A DNA stretch of 47,818 bases from Gammaproteobacteria bacterium (GTDB taxonomy: Bacteria; Pseudomonadota; Gammaproteobacteria; Steroidobacterales; Steroidobacteraceae). Below, one piece after another: positions 14,655 through 23,131 of this stretch; within the stretch, counting starts at the first letter, position 1, and every line of letters starts with the position of its first letter. The DNA lies in assembly GCA_013289615.1 (NCBI GenBank), contig JABCZO010000032.1, forward strand, positions 1-47,818, given 5' to 3'. The notes beneath the pieces are model-generated. The model ran no database searches. It was not told the DNA's origin and saw only the letters and a program-made list of their open reading frames with translations. A program made the translations under genes and the position numbers.

Positions 14655-15654
14655 TCGGCCGCATCATCAGGCCGCGTACCACATGTTCGGCCGGCAGCTT
14701 TTCATACAGCACGCCATAGATGCCTTCCGCGATCGGCATCACCACGTGTTCGCGTGCGGCGACGCGACGCAAGGCTGCGGCTGCGTGGTAGCCCTCGACC
14801 ACCTGGCCGATTTCGAACAGTGCCAGCGCGACCCCGGTACCCTGGGCGAGCGCGAGACCGAAACGCCGATTGCGCGAGTGGTCGTCGGTACAAGTCAGCA
14901 CCAGATCGCCGAGGCCGGCAAGGCCCATGAATGTCTCGCGCTGCGCGCCCAGCGCAACGCCCAGCCGCGTCATCTCGACCAGGCCTCGGGTGATCAGCGC
15001 AATACGGGTATTGGCACCGAATCCGAGCCCGTCCGACAGCCCGGCACCGATGGCCAGCACGTTCTTGACCGCGCCGCCGACTTCGACACCGGTGATGTCG
15101 GTCGAGGTATAGGCGCGAAAATTGGTGGACGACAGATCGTGCGCCAGCGTCTCGGCGTAGTCGGCATCCGCTGACGCAATGGTCATCGCCGTCGGCAGGC
15201 CCTCGCCGACTTCGGCGGCGAAGGTCGGGCCCGACAGCACGGCCACGGCGCGTCCGGGGCCCAGTACTTCGCGCGCCACCTCGTTCGGCAGCTTGCCGCT
15301 ATCGAGCTCGAAGCCCTTGGTCGCCCAGCACAGCCGCGTTTGGCGCCGTAGCAGCGGCTTGAGCTGCGTCAGCAGCGCGCGAAAGGCGTGGCTCGGCACC
15401 GCGATCAGCACCTCGTCCACGTCATCGATCGCCGCCTCGAGCTCGCCGATCAGCTGCAGGCTCTCGGGGAAGGCGACATCCGGCAGGTAGCGACGATTGC
15501 TGCGCTCGCGCGCCATCATGGCGACATGGCTGTGATCGCGGCCCCAGAGACGCGCGGGCCGTCCGGCACGGGCGCACTGGATTGCCAGTGCGGTACCCCA
15601 GGAGCCGGCGCCGAGCACCGCGATGTCGGCGTGCACGAACGGGGTGGCCGACAC
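14635..15654 (-). CDS. gpsA: Glycerol-3-phosphate dehydrogenase [NAD(P)+]
   Basis: 339 aa, the usual GpsA length. It reduces dihydroxyacetone phosphate to sn-glycerol-3-phosphate for phospholipid synthesis. The Rossmann motif is IAVLGAGSWGTALA (about residues 11-24), with WATKGFELDSG, LSGPTFAAEV, and the catalytic-Lys region EVGGAVKNVLAIGAGLSDGL followed by NTRIALITRGLVEM. The start is GTG 15654 with AGAGGAG about 9 nt upstream, 14 nt after the secB stop; the open frame upstream only shadows secB. Last gene of the rhodanese-grxC-secB-gpsA operon. Its end overlaps trmL by 20 bp. Confidence 0.96.
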   Translation of the reverse strand: MSATPFVHADIAVLGAGSWGTALAIQCARAGRPARLWGRDHSHVAMMARERSNRRYLPDVAFPESLQLIGELEAAIDDVDEVLIAVPSHAFRALLTQLKPLLRRQTRLCWATKGFELDSGKLPNEVAREVLGPGRAVAVLSGPTFAAEVGEGLPTAMTIASADADYAETLAHDLSSTNFRAYTSTDITGVEVGGAVKNVLAIGAGLSDGLGFGANTRIALITRGLVEMTRLGVALGAQRETFMGLAGLGDLVLTCTDDHSRNRRFGLALAQGTGVALALFEIGQVVEGYHAAAALRRVAAREHVVMPIAEGIYGVLYEKLPAEHVVRGLMMRPIRPEFD

Positions 15655-15668
15655 GCGAGTGAACTCCT

Positions 15669-16142
15669 CTAGTTCCTGGTCTGGCCTGCGCCCTCGTTCT
15701 GCGAGCTGGCGTACAAGGCGTCGAAGTTGACCGGCGGCAGCAGCAGCTGCGGGAAGCCGCCCTGGCTTACCAGCTGCGACACCACCGCGCGCGCGTAGGG
15801 AAACAGCACGTTCGGGCAGATGCTGCCGATCGCACGCTTGTATTCCTCGGCCGACAGGTTCTGCATCACGAAAGCGCCCGCCTGCTTGACCTCGACCAGA
15901 AACAACGTCTGCTCCGCCTGCTTGGCCGAAACGGTGATGGTCAGTACCACTTCGCGCAGATCGCCGCTGATCGGCTGGACCGTGGTGTTCAGGTCGAGCG
16001 AGATCTGCGGATTCCATTCGCCGTTGCCGCGCGGACCCTGCGGCGACTCGAACGAGCAGTCCTTCAGGTACACGCCCTGCAGCGCCAAGGTGGTGTTGGG
16101 CGCTGCGGTATCGGTCGCGGCGGGAGCTTGTTCATTGGCCAT
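15669..16142 (-). CDS. secB: Protein-export chaperone SecB
   Basis: 157 aa cytoplasmic tetrameric chaperone that keeps preproteins unfolded and delivers them to SecA. Family segments are VYLKDCSFESPQGP, the acidic beta-strand region around LDLNTTVQPISGDLREVVLTITV, and ICPNVLFPYARAVVSQLVSQ with GGFPQLLLPPVNFDALY near the C-terminus. ATG 16142 has AAGG about 8 nt upstream. SecB is essentially proteobacterial, which supports the taxonomic guess. It lies between grxC and gpsA, the arrangement seen in many gammaproteobacteria. Confidence 0.97.
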   Translation of the reverse strand: MANEQAPAATDTAAPNTTLALQGVYLKDCSFESPQGPRGNGEWNPQISLDLNTTVQPISGDLREVVLTITVSAKQAEQTLFLVEVKQAGAFVMQNLSAEEYKRAIGSICPNVLFPYARAVVSQLVSQGGFPQLLLPPVNFDALYASSQNEGAGQTRN

Positions 16143-16172
16143 TTGGTGAACCTTGTTGCCTGGGTGCTCAGA

Positions 16173-16454
16173 TCAGCGCTGCCGCAGCAGCGGATCCAGC
16201 CCGCCGGCCGCATCGAGCGCATAGAGCTCGTCCCAGCCGCCGACGTGACGCTCGCCGATGAAGATCTGCGGCACAGTGTACTGGCCGCAGCGGCGGATCA
16301 TATCCTCGCGCTGCCCGGGCTGGGTCTCGATATCGATTTCCTGGACCGCCACGCCTTTGCCCTTCAGCAGCTCGCGCGCCTGCTCGCAATACGGGCACCA
16401 GGATTTGGCGTACATCAGCACCGGTGCGGCGGCGGCTGTCGCGGCATCGCTCAT
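16173..16454 (-). CDS. grxC: Glutaredoxin 3
   Basis: 93 aa dithiol glutaredoxin for glutathione-dependent disulfide reduction in the cytoplasm. The active site is CPYC (Cys20 and Cys23). The cis-proline TVPQIFI and the GSH-binding GGWDELYALD complete the thioredoxin fold. The first ten residues form an Ala-rich extension. The ATG overlaps the stop of the upstream rhodanese gene by 4 nt, so translation is coupled. Confidence 0.96.
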   Translation of the reverse strand: MSDAATAAAAPVLMYAKSWCPYCEQARELLKGKGVAVQEIDIETQPGQREDMIRRCGQYTVPQIFIGERHVGGWDELYALDAAGGLDPLLRQR

Positions 16455-16873
16455 CCGCGCGCCAGCGGCAGGTTTTCGGCGCGCCAGGCGCTCAGGCCGC
16501 CGCGCAGGTTGAACACCTTGGTGAATCCCTGCTGCGTCAACGCTCGCACCGTTGCCGCCGCGGTGCTACCGCGGTCGCAATAGACGATCAGCGGGCGCTC
16601 CTTGTATTTCTTCAGCGCGTCGCCGGCGCTGGCGATCTGCGCGGCGTCGAAGTGGCGCGCGCCGCTGATGTGGCCTTGCTGGAAGGCCTGCTGCGCACGC
16701 AGGTCGAGAACCGTGGCGCCCTGGTTCATCAGCCGGATAACGTCCTGGGGTGCCAGCGCAGCGACGCTCTGGGCGCGTAGCCGCATCTCGTAGGCCAGTA
16801 CCGCGGCGGCGGCGGCGAGCGCGAACGCGGCAAGCCACGGATGGTGGTTGAAATAGTCGATCAGTCGGTCCAT
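16451..16873 (-). CDS. Membrane-anchored rhodanese-domain protein (YibN-like)
   Basis: 140 aa. One N-terminal transmembrane helix (about 13-30, WLAAFALAAAAAVLAYEM) precedes a single rhodanese domain with VLDLRAQQAFQQGHISGARH and the active-site loop VYCDRGSTAAAT containing Cys99. The family transfers sulfane sulfur; the acceptor is unknown. The order rhodanese-grxC-secB-gpsA matches E. coli yibN-grxC-secB-gpsA. ATG 16873 was chosen because GAGG lies about 6 nt upstream; GTG 16885 is possible. First gene of the operon, behind a TATAAT at 16911-16916. Confidence 0.93.
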   Translation of the reverse strand: MDRLIDYFNHHPWLAAFALAAAAAVLAYEMRLRAQSVAALAPQDVIRLMNQGATVLDLRAQQAFQQGHISGARHFDAAQIASAGDALKKYKERPLIVYCDRGSTAAATVRALTQQGFTKVFNLRGGLSAWRAENLPLARG

Positions 16874-16910
16874 CGCCTCACGCACTGGTCCGGTTGAGCA
16901 AGCCTTTCAT

Positions 16911-16916
16911 TATAAC
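16911..16916 (-). promoter_or_regulatory. Perfect -10 (TATAAT) for the rhodanese-grxC-secB-gpsA operon
   Basis: On the minus strand TATAAT ends 37 nt before the rhodanese ATG at 16873, predicting a leader of about 30 nt that includes its GAGG ribosome-binding site. No good -35 is visible at 16-18 nt spacing. Confidence 0.5.
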
Positions 16917-16995
16917 CGCTCGCGATCGGGCCGGGCCCGAAGGATGCGCGCCCAGGCGCTGCAGACGCAGCGCGACCCACGTGGAATACTCGCTT

Positions 16996-18159
16996 ATGCG
17001 GTCAGCTTACCTCGCCCCGATTGCGATGCTGGTGGCGCTGCTATGGCTGCCGCCGGCCCCGCTCGATGCCGCCGCGCAGGGCAAGACCGAAGCCGAGCTT
17101 CGGGCCGTGCGCGAGAAAATCGAGCGCATAACGCAGCAGGTCAGCCGTGACGCGCTCGACCGCGACCGGCTGTCGGGAAATCTGCGCGCGGCCGAACTGT
17201 CGCTCGGGCGCGCTCGCCTCGAGCTCGAGCATGCCAATCGCGAGTATGCGGACCGCAGCGCCCGCCGCGGCGCGCTGGCGCAGGAGCGGCTGCAGCAGCA
17301 GCAGGTGCTGGTGAATGAGCGCGCGGCACTCGCCGGACAGCTGCGCGTGGCCTACATGATCGGGCGCCAGGAACCCCTGAAGCTGCTGCTTAATCAGCAG
17401 GACCCGCTGCATAGCGGCCGGCTGTTCGCCTATTACGGCTATATCGGCCGCGCCCGTGCCGATCAGATCGCGCACATCCAGGTGCAGGTGCAGCGTCTGG
17501 ATGGCCTCGACCAGCAGCTGCAGCAGCAGCAGGCCGAGCTGGCGACGCTCAAAGCGGCACAGCAGCAGCAGACGCAGCAGCTCGAGCGCTCGCGCAATGA
17601 CCGGCAACAGGTGCTGGCGACGCTGACCGCCGCGGCGCGCACGCGCGAGCAGAGTCTGGCGCGGCTGAAGAGCCAGCAGGCCGGTCTGGAAGGGCTGCTC
17701 AAAGAACTGAACCGCTCCCTTAAATCGGTCGCACCGCCCGACAATGCCACCGCGTTCGGCCGCTCACGCGGCCTGCTGCCGTGGCCGGTCGCAGGCCGGT
17801 TGACGGCGCAGTTTGGCGATACGCGCGCCAGCGGCGTGAAATGGGAAGGCGTCGTCATTGCCACCGAACGCGATGCGCCGGTCAGGGCGGTGTCGGCCGG
17901 GCGCGTGGTGTACGCGGATTGGTTACCGGGGATGGGACTGCTCGAGATCCTCGACCACGGCGAGGGGTATATGAGCCTCTATGGGCACAATGACCGGCTG
18001 CTCAAGGCTGCGGGCGAATCGGTCGGTGCCGGAGAGGCGATCGCCGCGGCCGGGGATACCGGCGGCCGGGCCGCCCCGGAGCTGTACTTCGAGATCCGCC
18101 GCGGCGGCAAACCGGTGAATCCTGCCCCCTGGTTCAAGGCCCGCAACCCCACCCCCTGA
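16996..18159 (+). CDS. envC: EnvC-like murein hydrolase activator (degenerate LytM/M23)
   Basis: 387 aa. It has a signal peptide (about 1-25, ending LDAAAQG), a long coiled coil (about 30-250, rich in Q, L and R) and a C-terminal LytM/M23 domain (about 265-380). The domain reads GVKWEGVVIATERDAPVRAV and ELYFEIRRGGKPVNPAPWF, so the zinc-binding H-x(3)-D and H-x-H residues of active M23 peptidases are missing. This is the same loss as in E. coli EnvC, which activates amidases AmiA/AmiB at the divisome rather than cutting murein itself. ATG 16996 starts the signal peptide. The upstream open frame has no leader-like N-terminus. Confidence 0.92.
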   Translation: MRSAYLAPIAMLVALLWLPPAPLDAAAQGKTEAELRAVREKIERITQQVSRDALDRDRLSGNLRAAELSLGRARLELEHANREYADRSARRGALAQERLQQQQVLVNERAALAGQLRVAYMIGRQEPLKLLLNQQDPLHSGRLFAYYGYIGRARADQIAHIQVQVQRLDGLDQQLQQQQAELATLKAAQQQQTQQLERSRNDRQQVLATLTAAARTREQSLARLKSQQAGLEGLLKELNRSLKSVAPPDNATAFGRSRGLLPWPVAGRLTAQFGDTRASGVKWEGVVIATERDAPVRAVSAGRVVYADWLPGMGLLEILDHGEGYMSLYGHNDRLLKAAGESVGAGEAIAAAGDTGGRAAPELYFEIRRGGKPVNPAPWFKARNPTP

Positions 18160-18307
18160 GGGCCGCTAGCCCTGCGGGCGGACCGGCATCACGATCCGAA
18201 AGCCCGTGAGCGCCCGATCTCGGTTTTGATGAGGGAAAAGCGACATCCGTCAAGGATTATGGTCGCTCGGGCGGCGATGCTGTGTTCCACAGGAATTACG
18301 AGAAAGC

Positions 18308-20551
18308 ATGAATATACCCGTGCCCGTGCGCCCGGCCATCGCCGATGCATCGTTGGAGCCCTACGCGCAGCTGTTGCGCGCGTTGTTGCCGCGCATGAAC
18401 AGCCTGAGCGTTTTCAACGCGCTCGGCGAGCTGTACTGGTCCACCGAGATGTCGGTCGAACCGGCGTTGACGGCGCTGCTTCCGCACACCATCCGCAGCG
18501 CCGAGACCGACGCCAGCAGCAACGGCGAGCAGCGCATGGCGGGCAACGAGCCGACCTATCTGTTCTGGTTGCGGCGCGATGACGCCGCCGAGCCGCCGAC
18601 CCCGTTGGCGGTGGTCGCGATCAGCTTCAAGCCGGGCAATGCCGACGCCGATCTGCGCGCGTTTTCATTTGTCCAAGCGCTGGTAAAACCCGGAATCGAA
18701 TGCCTGCGGCGCGAACTGATGGCACGCGACAAAATCCTGAATCTGAACAGCTCGCTGCTCGAGCAGGACAATGATCTCGACATGCTGCTGTCGATCACCG
18801 GCGGCACCGATAACAAGCCGGAGAGCGCCGGCGACTTCAAGGCCATCGTCAATCGCGCCACCGAGCATCTCAAGGTCGGCCTGTCGGCGCTGATCGTGCC
18901 CGAGAAGGGTATCGCGCTGGTGCAGGTGTCGGCCGAATCGCCGATCGACACCTCGATACTTGCCAAGGCGCATCGGCACCTGCTGTCGATGGCGCAGATG
19001 CGGCACAAAGCCACCATCGTCAATCGCATGGTGCTCACCGTCGGCACCGTCTCGAGCGCCTACCGCGTGCTGGTGTGCCCGGTGCTGCGTGCCGACGGCA
19101 ACACCATGGGCGTGCTGGCGCTGTTCCGGACCGAATCGGCGCCCGAGTTCACCCCGCACTACGCCCGGCTCACCGAGCTGCTGGCCAGTCGCGTGGGTAC
19201 GATCATCGGCCACAGCTACGACGCGCTGACCAGCCTGCTTACCCGTCCGGCGTTCGAGCAGCGCGTCGGCAGTGCGTTGCAGGAAGTCGGCGGCACGCAG
19301 CGCTGCTGGAGCGCGCTGTCGATCGACATCAATCGCATGCACGTCATCAACGACAACTACGGCATGCACATGGGTGATCGCGTGATCGCCCAGCTCGGCG
19401 AGCTGATCCGGACACGCCTGCCGCCGGGCGCGATCGCCGCGCGCATCTCGGGCGACCGCTTCGCGATCCTGCTGCCGGCTGCGTTGCAGGACGCCGCCAA
19501 GTTTGCCGAGGCGCTGCGCGCCGGGGCCGAGGACCTGGGCGCCGTATTCGGCGATGGCAAGATGTCGGTCTCGGTCAGTATCGGCGTGTCGGCGGTCGAT
19601 CCGCGCTCGAAGGAATTCGTGCATGCCTTCGCGGCTGCCGAGACCGCCTGCAAGGCTGCCAACGACCGCGGCCGCAATCGCGTCGAGCTGTACCAGGAGG
19701 CGGACGAGAGCATCGTGCGCCGCTTCACCGATATCAATCTGATCGCCGACCTGCGCGCGGCGATCGCGGAGAACCGGCTGGAACTCAACGCCCAGCTGAT
19801 CGTGCCGCTCGGCAAGCACGAAGGACCCCCGCATTTCGAGATCCTGCTGCGCATGATCGGCGAGAACGGCGAGATCGTCGGCCCGGATCATTTCATGTCG
19901 GCGGCGCATCGCTACCAGCTGATGCCGACGCTCGACCGCTGGGTGATCGAGCACTCGCTCGAGATGCTCAAGCCGCATGCCGAGCTGCTGCGTGCCAGCC
20001 AGATCGTGTTCGCGATCAATTTCTCCGGCCAGTCGCTGCAGGACGCCGATTTCACCGCGCACGTCGTGCGCATGATCGAGAGCAGCGGGCTGGATCCGCA
20101 GATGCTGTGTTTCGAGCTGACCGAGAGCGCGGCCATCGGCAACCTCAACCGTGCCGAGGAGCTGATGCGACGGCTGCGCAAACTCGGCTGCAATATTGCG
20201 CTGGATGACTTCGGCACCGGTTTGAGCTCGCTGGCGTACCTGCGTACGCTGCCGATCGGCATGCTCAAGATCGACGGCAGCTTCGTGCGCGATGTGCTCA
20301 AGGATCCGCGCGCGGAATCGATGGTGCAGGCGATCGCGCAGCTGGCGCGCTCCATGTCGCTCACGACCGTGGCCGAGTATGTCGAGACCGACGAGATTCG
20401 CACCCGCATTACCGCCCTGGGCGTGGATTACGGCCAGGGATTTGCCATCGGCAGGCCGGTACCACTGGTGGACGTCGTGGCCGAATTGCCACTGTACGCG
20501 GCCGCAGCACAACCGAGCGGTGTCTGGCCGGCCAGCGCCAGCGCCGCATGA
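18308..20551 (+). CDS. GAF-GGDEF-EAL cyclic-di-GMP protein, GGDEF degenerate, probable phosphodiesterase
   Basis: 747 aa, soluble. The N-terminal 300 residues include a GAF-like sensor region (about 160-300). The GGDEF domain (about 305-465) has SGDRF at 381-385 in place of GGDEF, and no clear RxxD inhibitory site, so cyclase activity is doubtful. The EAL domain (about 490-735) looks complete: EILLR from Glu511, INFSGQSL, CFELTES, DDFGTGLSS, KIDGSF, AEYVET and GQGFAIGRP. I infer a c-di-GMP phosphodiesterase in which the GGDEF part is regulatory. The ATG has a purine-rich GAGAAAG upstream. Its neighbours envC and ctpA give no specific pathway. Confidence 0.9.
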   Translation: MNIPVPVRPAIADASLEPYAQLLRALLPRMNSLSVFNALGELYWSTEMSVEPALTALLPHTIRSAETDASSNGEQRMAGNEPTYLFWLRRDDAAEPPTPLAVVAISFKPGNADADLRAFSFVQALVKPGIECLRRELMARDKILNLNSSLLEQDNDLDMLLSITGGTDNKPESAGDFKAIVNRATEHLKVGLSALIVPEKGIALVQVSAESPIDTSILAKAHRHLLSMAQMRHKATIVNRMVLTVGTVSSAYRVLVCPVLRADGNTMGVLALFRTESAPEFTPHYARLTELLASRVGTIIGHSYDALTSLLTRPAFEQRVGSALQEVGGTQRCWSALSIDINRMHVINDNYGMHMGDRVIAQLGELIRTRLPPGAIAARISGDRFAILLPAALQDAAKFAEALRAGAEDLGAVFGDGKMSVSVSIGVSAVDPRSKEFVHAFAAAETACKAANDRGRNRVELYQEADESIVRRFTDINLIADLRAAIAENRLELNAQLIVPLGKHEGPPHFEILLRMIGENGEIVGPDHFMSAAHRYQLMPTLDRWVIEHSLEMLKPHAELLRASQIVFAINFSGQSLQDADFTAHVVRMIESSGLDPQMLCFELTESAAIGNLNRAEELMRRLRKLGCNIALDDFGTGLSSLAYLRTLPIGMLKIDGSFVRDVLKDPRAESMVQAIAQLARSMSLTTVAEYVETDEIRTRITALGVDYGQGFAIGRPVPLVDVVAELPLYAAAAQPSGVWPASASAA

Positions 20552-20612
20552 GCGGCCGGCCACCGGCGGCTGACGGCCGTTGCTCCAATTTGGGTCCGCG
20601 GCCCTGGCCTTG

Positions 20613-20618
20613 TACTAT
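20613..20618 (+). promoter_or_regulatory. Candidate -10 (TACTAT) for ctpA
   Basis: TACTAT ends 7 nt before the ctpA ATG and no Shine-Dalgarno intervenes, consistent with a leaderless mRNA. Confidence 0.4.
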
Positions 20619-20625
20619 CCGGATT

Positions 20626-21903
20626 ATGTCGCCGCGCGCACGCCTGCTGCTTGCCCTGTTCGTGGGTCTCCTGGTCGGCCTATCGCTGTCGGTAGCCTCC
20701 CGGGTAGCGGCCGAACGCAGCCCCGGGTCGGCCGTTGCCGCCGCGCCTGCCGCCGCCGGGGTGGCGCTGCCGTGGAAGGATGCGCGACTGCTGGCCGAAG
20801 TGATGCAGCGGGTGCGCGACAACTATGTCGATCCGGTCGAATACCACCAGCTGATGCAGAACGCCATCCGCGGCATGGTCGAGGCGCTGGACGATCATTC
20901 GACGTTCCTGACCCCGGATGAATTCGACGACATGAAGGTCAGCACCAGCGGTACCTATGCCGGCATCGGTGTCGAGGTGGTAGCGGGCAACGGTGGCGTC
21001 AGCGTCGTGCGGCGCATGGCCGGCTCGCCTGCTGAACGTGCCGGTATCCTCAACGGCGACATCATCGTCAGGATCGACGACATCGCGGTCGACCCGGCGG
21101 ACCTGGACTCGGCGATCGCGCGCATGCGCGGCCCCGAAGGCAGCGCCATCCGGCTCGCGGTGCGGCGCGATGGCTCCTCATCGCTGCTCGAGTTTCAGGT
21201 CGAGCGGGCGCACGTGCAACTGCGCAGCGTTGCCGCCGAGTTGCTGACGCCGGATATCGGCTATCTGCGCATCACCAGTTTCACCGACACCACCGCCACC
21301 GAACTCGAGCAGGCCGTCGCCACGCTCGAGCACGTGCGCGCCAGGAAGCTCGACGGGTTCATCATCGACCTGCGCAACGATCCGGGTGGCGTACTCGATG
21401 CGGCCGTGCAGGTGGCCGATGATTTTCTGGATCACGGCACCATCGTCAGCGCCCAGGGCCGCGCCGCCGACGCGCAGTTTCGCATCGAGGCCAAGCCGGG
21501 CGACATCACCAACGGCGCCCGACTGGTGGTGCTGGTCAACGGCGGCTCGGCCTCGGCGTCGGAGATACTCGCTGCCGCGCTGCACGACAACCACCGCGCC
21601 ACGCTGATCGGCCGCCGCACCTATGGCAAGGGGTCGGTGCAGACCATCATGCCGCTGGCCGATGGCCAGGCACTGAAGATCACCACCTCGCGCTATTTCA
21701 CGCCCGCCGGCATCTCGATCAACGGCGTCGGGATCCTCCCGGATACGGTGCTCGAGGGGCCCGAACAGCCGCCGGCCGAGATGGACACGGCCAACAACGC
21801 CACGCTGGCGCAGCGCGACCCGCAGGTGTCGATGGCACTACAGGCCCTGAGTACGCACGCCGGCCTGGTCGCAGGCCGTGTCAGCGCCGCCGCGGCGCGT
21901 TGA
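20626..21903 (+). CDS. ctpA: Carboxy-terminal processing protease CtpA (S41)
   Basis: 425 aa periplasmic serine protease. It has an N-terminal signal/anchor (about 5-28), a PDZ domain (about 95-180, TYAGIGVEVVAGNGGVSVV, then AGILNGDIIVRIDD) and an S41 core. The Ser-Lys dyad is Ser310 in NGGSASASE and Lys335 in YGKGSVQ, spaced 25 residues as in E. coli Prc. IDLRNDPGGVLDAAV is also typical. Members trim C-termini of exported proteins and murein hydrolases. ATG 20626 starts the signal sequence. It is 74 bp after the GGDEF/EAL gene and may have its own promoter at 20613-20618. Confidence 0.95.
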   Translation: MSPRARLLLALFVGLLVGLSLSVASRVAAERSPGSAVAAAPAAAGVALPWKDARLLAEVMQRVRDNYVDPVEYHQLMQNAIRGMVEALDDHSTFLTPDEFDDMKVSTSGTYAGIGVEVVAGNGGVSVVRRMAGSPAERAGILNGDIIVRIDDIAVDPADLDSAIARMRGPEGSAIRLAVRRDGSSSLLEFQVERAHVQLRSVAAELLTPDIGYLRITSFTDTTATELEQAVATLEHVRARKLDGFIIDLRNDPGGVLDAAVQVADDFLDHGTIVSAQGRAADAQFRIEAKPGDITNGARLVVLVNGGSASASEILAAALHDNHRATLIGRRTYGKGSVQTIMPLADGQALKITTSRYFTPAGISINGVGILPDTVLEGPEQPPAEMDTANNATLAQRDPQVSMALQALSTHAGLVAGRVSAAAAR

Positions 21904-21920
21904 TGGACCTCTAGGCCGGC

Positions 21921-22586
21921 ATGACACTGCTGCACACGGCAGCCGACCTGGTGTTGCATCTCGATCGTCACCTGATCGAGCTGCTGATGCGCTACGACGT
22001 GTGGATCTACGGCATCCTGTTCGCGATCATCTTTGCCGAGACCGGCCTGGTGGTGACCCCGTTTCTGCCCGGCGACTCGCTGCTGTTCGGCGTCGGTGCC
22101 CTTGCCGCGGTCGACCGCAGCGGCAGCCTGCAGGTTGGCTGGGCATTCGTGCTGCTGGCGACTGCCGCCGTCGCCGGCAACTCGTTGAACTACGCCATTG
22201 GTCGCGCACTGGGTCAGCGCGCGTTCAGCGGACGCTATCGGTTCTTCAAGCTGGCCTATCTGCAGCGTACCGAGGGCTACTTTCGCCGCCACGGCGGCCT
22301 GACCGTGCTGCTGTCGCGATTCACGCCGGTGGTGCGCACCTTCGCCCCGTTCGTCGCCGGCATCGGGCGCATGCCATACCTGCGATTCCAGGCATTCAAT
22401 ATTGCCGGTGGGGTATCGTGGGTGGCGTTGTTCATTTTCGGCGGCTTTGCTTTTGGCAATCTGCCATGGGTCAGGAATAATTTCGGGGTGGTGACGCTGC
22501 TGGTGATTGGCGCGTCGCTGGTACCGTTGCTGGTGGTGGCGCTGCGCGATCGCGCCAGTCGTGCCGCCGGCGCGGGTAGTTCCTAA
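21921..22586 (+). CDS. DedA-family membrane protein
   Basis: 221 aa with four to six hydrophobic segments. DedA features are FAETGLVVTPFLPGDSLLF (acidic residue plus PGD), GNSLNYAIGRALG, and the amphipathic re-entrant motif LLSRFTPVVRTFAPFVAGIGRM with conserved Arg residues. The family includes YqjA/YghB and UptA, which recycle undecaprenyl phosphate or other lipids across the inner membrane. It starts 17 bp after ctpA on the same strand, probably in one transcript. No strong Shine-Dalgarno is seen. Confidence 0.92.
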   Translation: MTLLHTAADLVLHLDRHLIELLMRYDVWIYGILFAIIFAETGLVVTPFLPGDSLLFGVGALAAVDRSGSLQVGWAFVLLATAAVAGNSLNYAIGRALGQRAFSGRYRFFKLAYLQRTEGYFRRHGGLTVLLSRFTPVVRTFAPFVAGIGRMPYLRFQAFNIAGGVSWVALFIFGGFAFGNLPWVRNNFGVVTLLVIGASLVPLLVVALRDRASRAAGAGSS

Positions 22587-22601
22587 AAGGCTGCGCGGCA
22601 C

Positions 22602-23102
22602 ATGGCGCAACACACTCGCGGTTATGCGCATCGGGTCGATCTGCGCGCCGACATCGCCGATGTCTGGCAGTCGCTGATCGAGCCGGTACGCCTGGCGCGC
22701 TGGTACGCGCCGCAGGCGCGCGTGGATGCGCGCGAGGGCGGCAGCTTCTGGATGCGGATCGATGCGGATCTGACGCGCGAGGCGCATATCGACATCTACC
22801 AGCCGCCGCGCCGCTTGCGGCTGATCTACATGGCGTTGCCCGGCCAGCCGAGCGAGGACACGGTCATCGTCGATGATTTCCTGCTGCACAGCGAAGTCGC
22901 GACAGCGGGGAAAGGCGGCGCGCTGACGATCCTGCGGCTGCTGGGTTCGGGCATTCCGGAAGGAAAGCAATGGGACCCGCTGTACCTGAAGCTGCGCAAC
23001 GGCTGGGAGCGCGGCTTGCTGCGGCTGAAGGTTTCCCTGGAGCCGGCATCGTCGAAGAAGCCGGCCGCCGCGCAAAAGCCGCCATCGGCGCCGAAGCGAT
23101 AG
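22602..23102 (+). CDS. SRPBCC (START/AHSA1-like) domain protein
   Basis: 166 aa. An SRPBCC hydrophobic-ligand fold spans about 8-150, recognisable from HRVDLRADIADVWQSLIEPVRLARWYAPQARVD split across the first two strands and helices, FWMRID, and the C-terminal helix WDPLYLKLRNGWERGLLRLK. The tail is Lys/Pro/Ala-rich and probably disordered. The AHSA1/polyketide-cyclase group has no single function. It lies 15 bp after dedA in the same direction, with AAAGG about 13 nt before the ATG. Confidence 0.8.
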   Translation: MAQHTRGYAHRVDLRADIADVWQSLIEPVRLARWYAPQARVDAREGGSFWMRIDADLTREAHIDIYQPPRRLRLIYMALPGQPSEDTVIVDDFLLHSEVATAGKGGALTILRLLGSGIPEGKQWDPLYLKLRNGWERGLLRLKVSLEPASSKKPAAAQKPPSAPKR

Positions 23103-23131
23103 CGGTCAGTCTGCACTGAAGGACTCACAGC

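Noticed and set aside
15655..16017. N-terminal extension of gpsA through secB
   Set aside because: The extra residues are an out-of-frame reading of secB. The GTG at 15654 has a good Shine-Dalgarno and gives the normal GpsA length.
16996..18159. EnvC-like protein as an active M23 endopeptidase
   Set aside because: The zinc ligands of active LytM domains are absent (VKWEG and ELYFE in place of the His/Asp and HxH motifs), as in E. coli EnvC, so an activator role is favoured. This is known family behaviour and not a new observation.
18160..18307. Possible c-di-GMP riboswitch before the GGDEF/EAL gene
   Set aside because: I looked for GEMM-type conserved segments and found none. Only a short AGGGC/GCCCT hairpin near the envC stop is visible.
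18665..20563. 632-residue minus-strand open frame opposite the GGDEF/EAL gene
   Set aside because: The plus-strand product has complete GAF, GGDEF and EAL motifs. The minus-strand frame is His/Arg/Asp-rich and without motifs.
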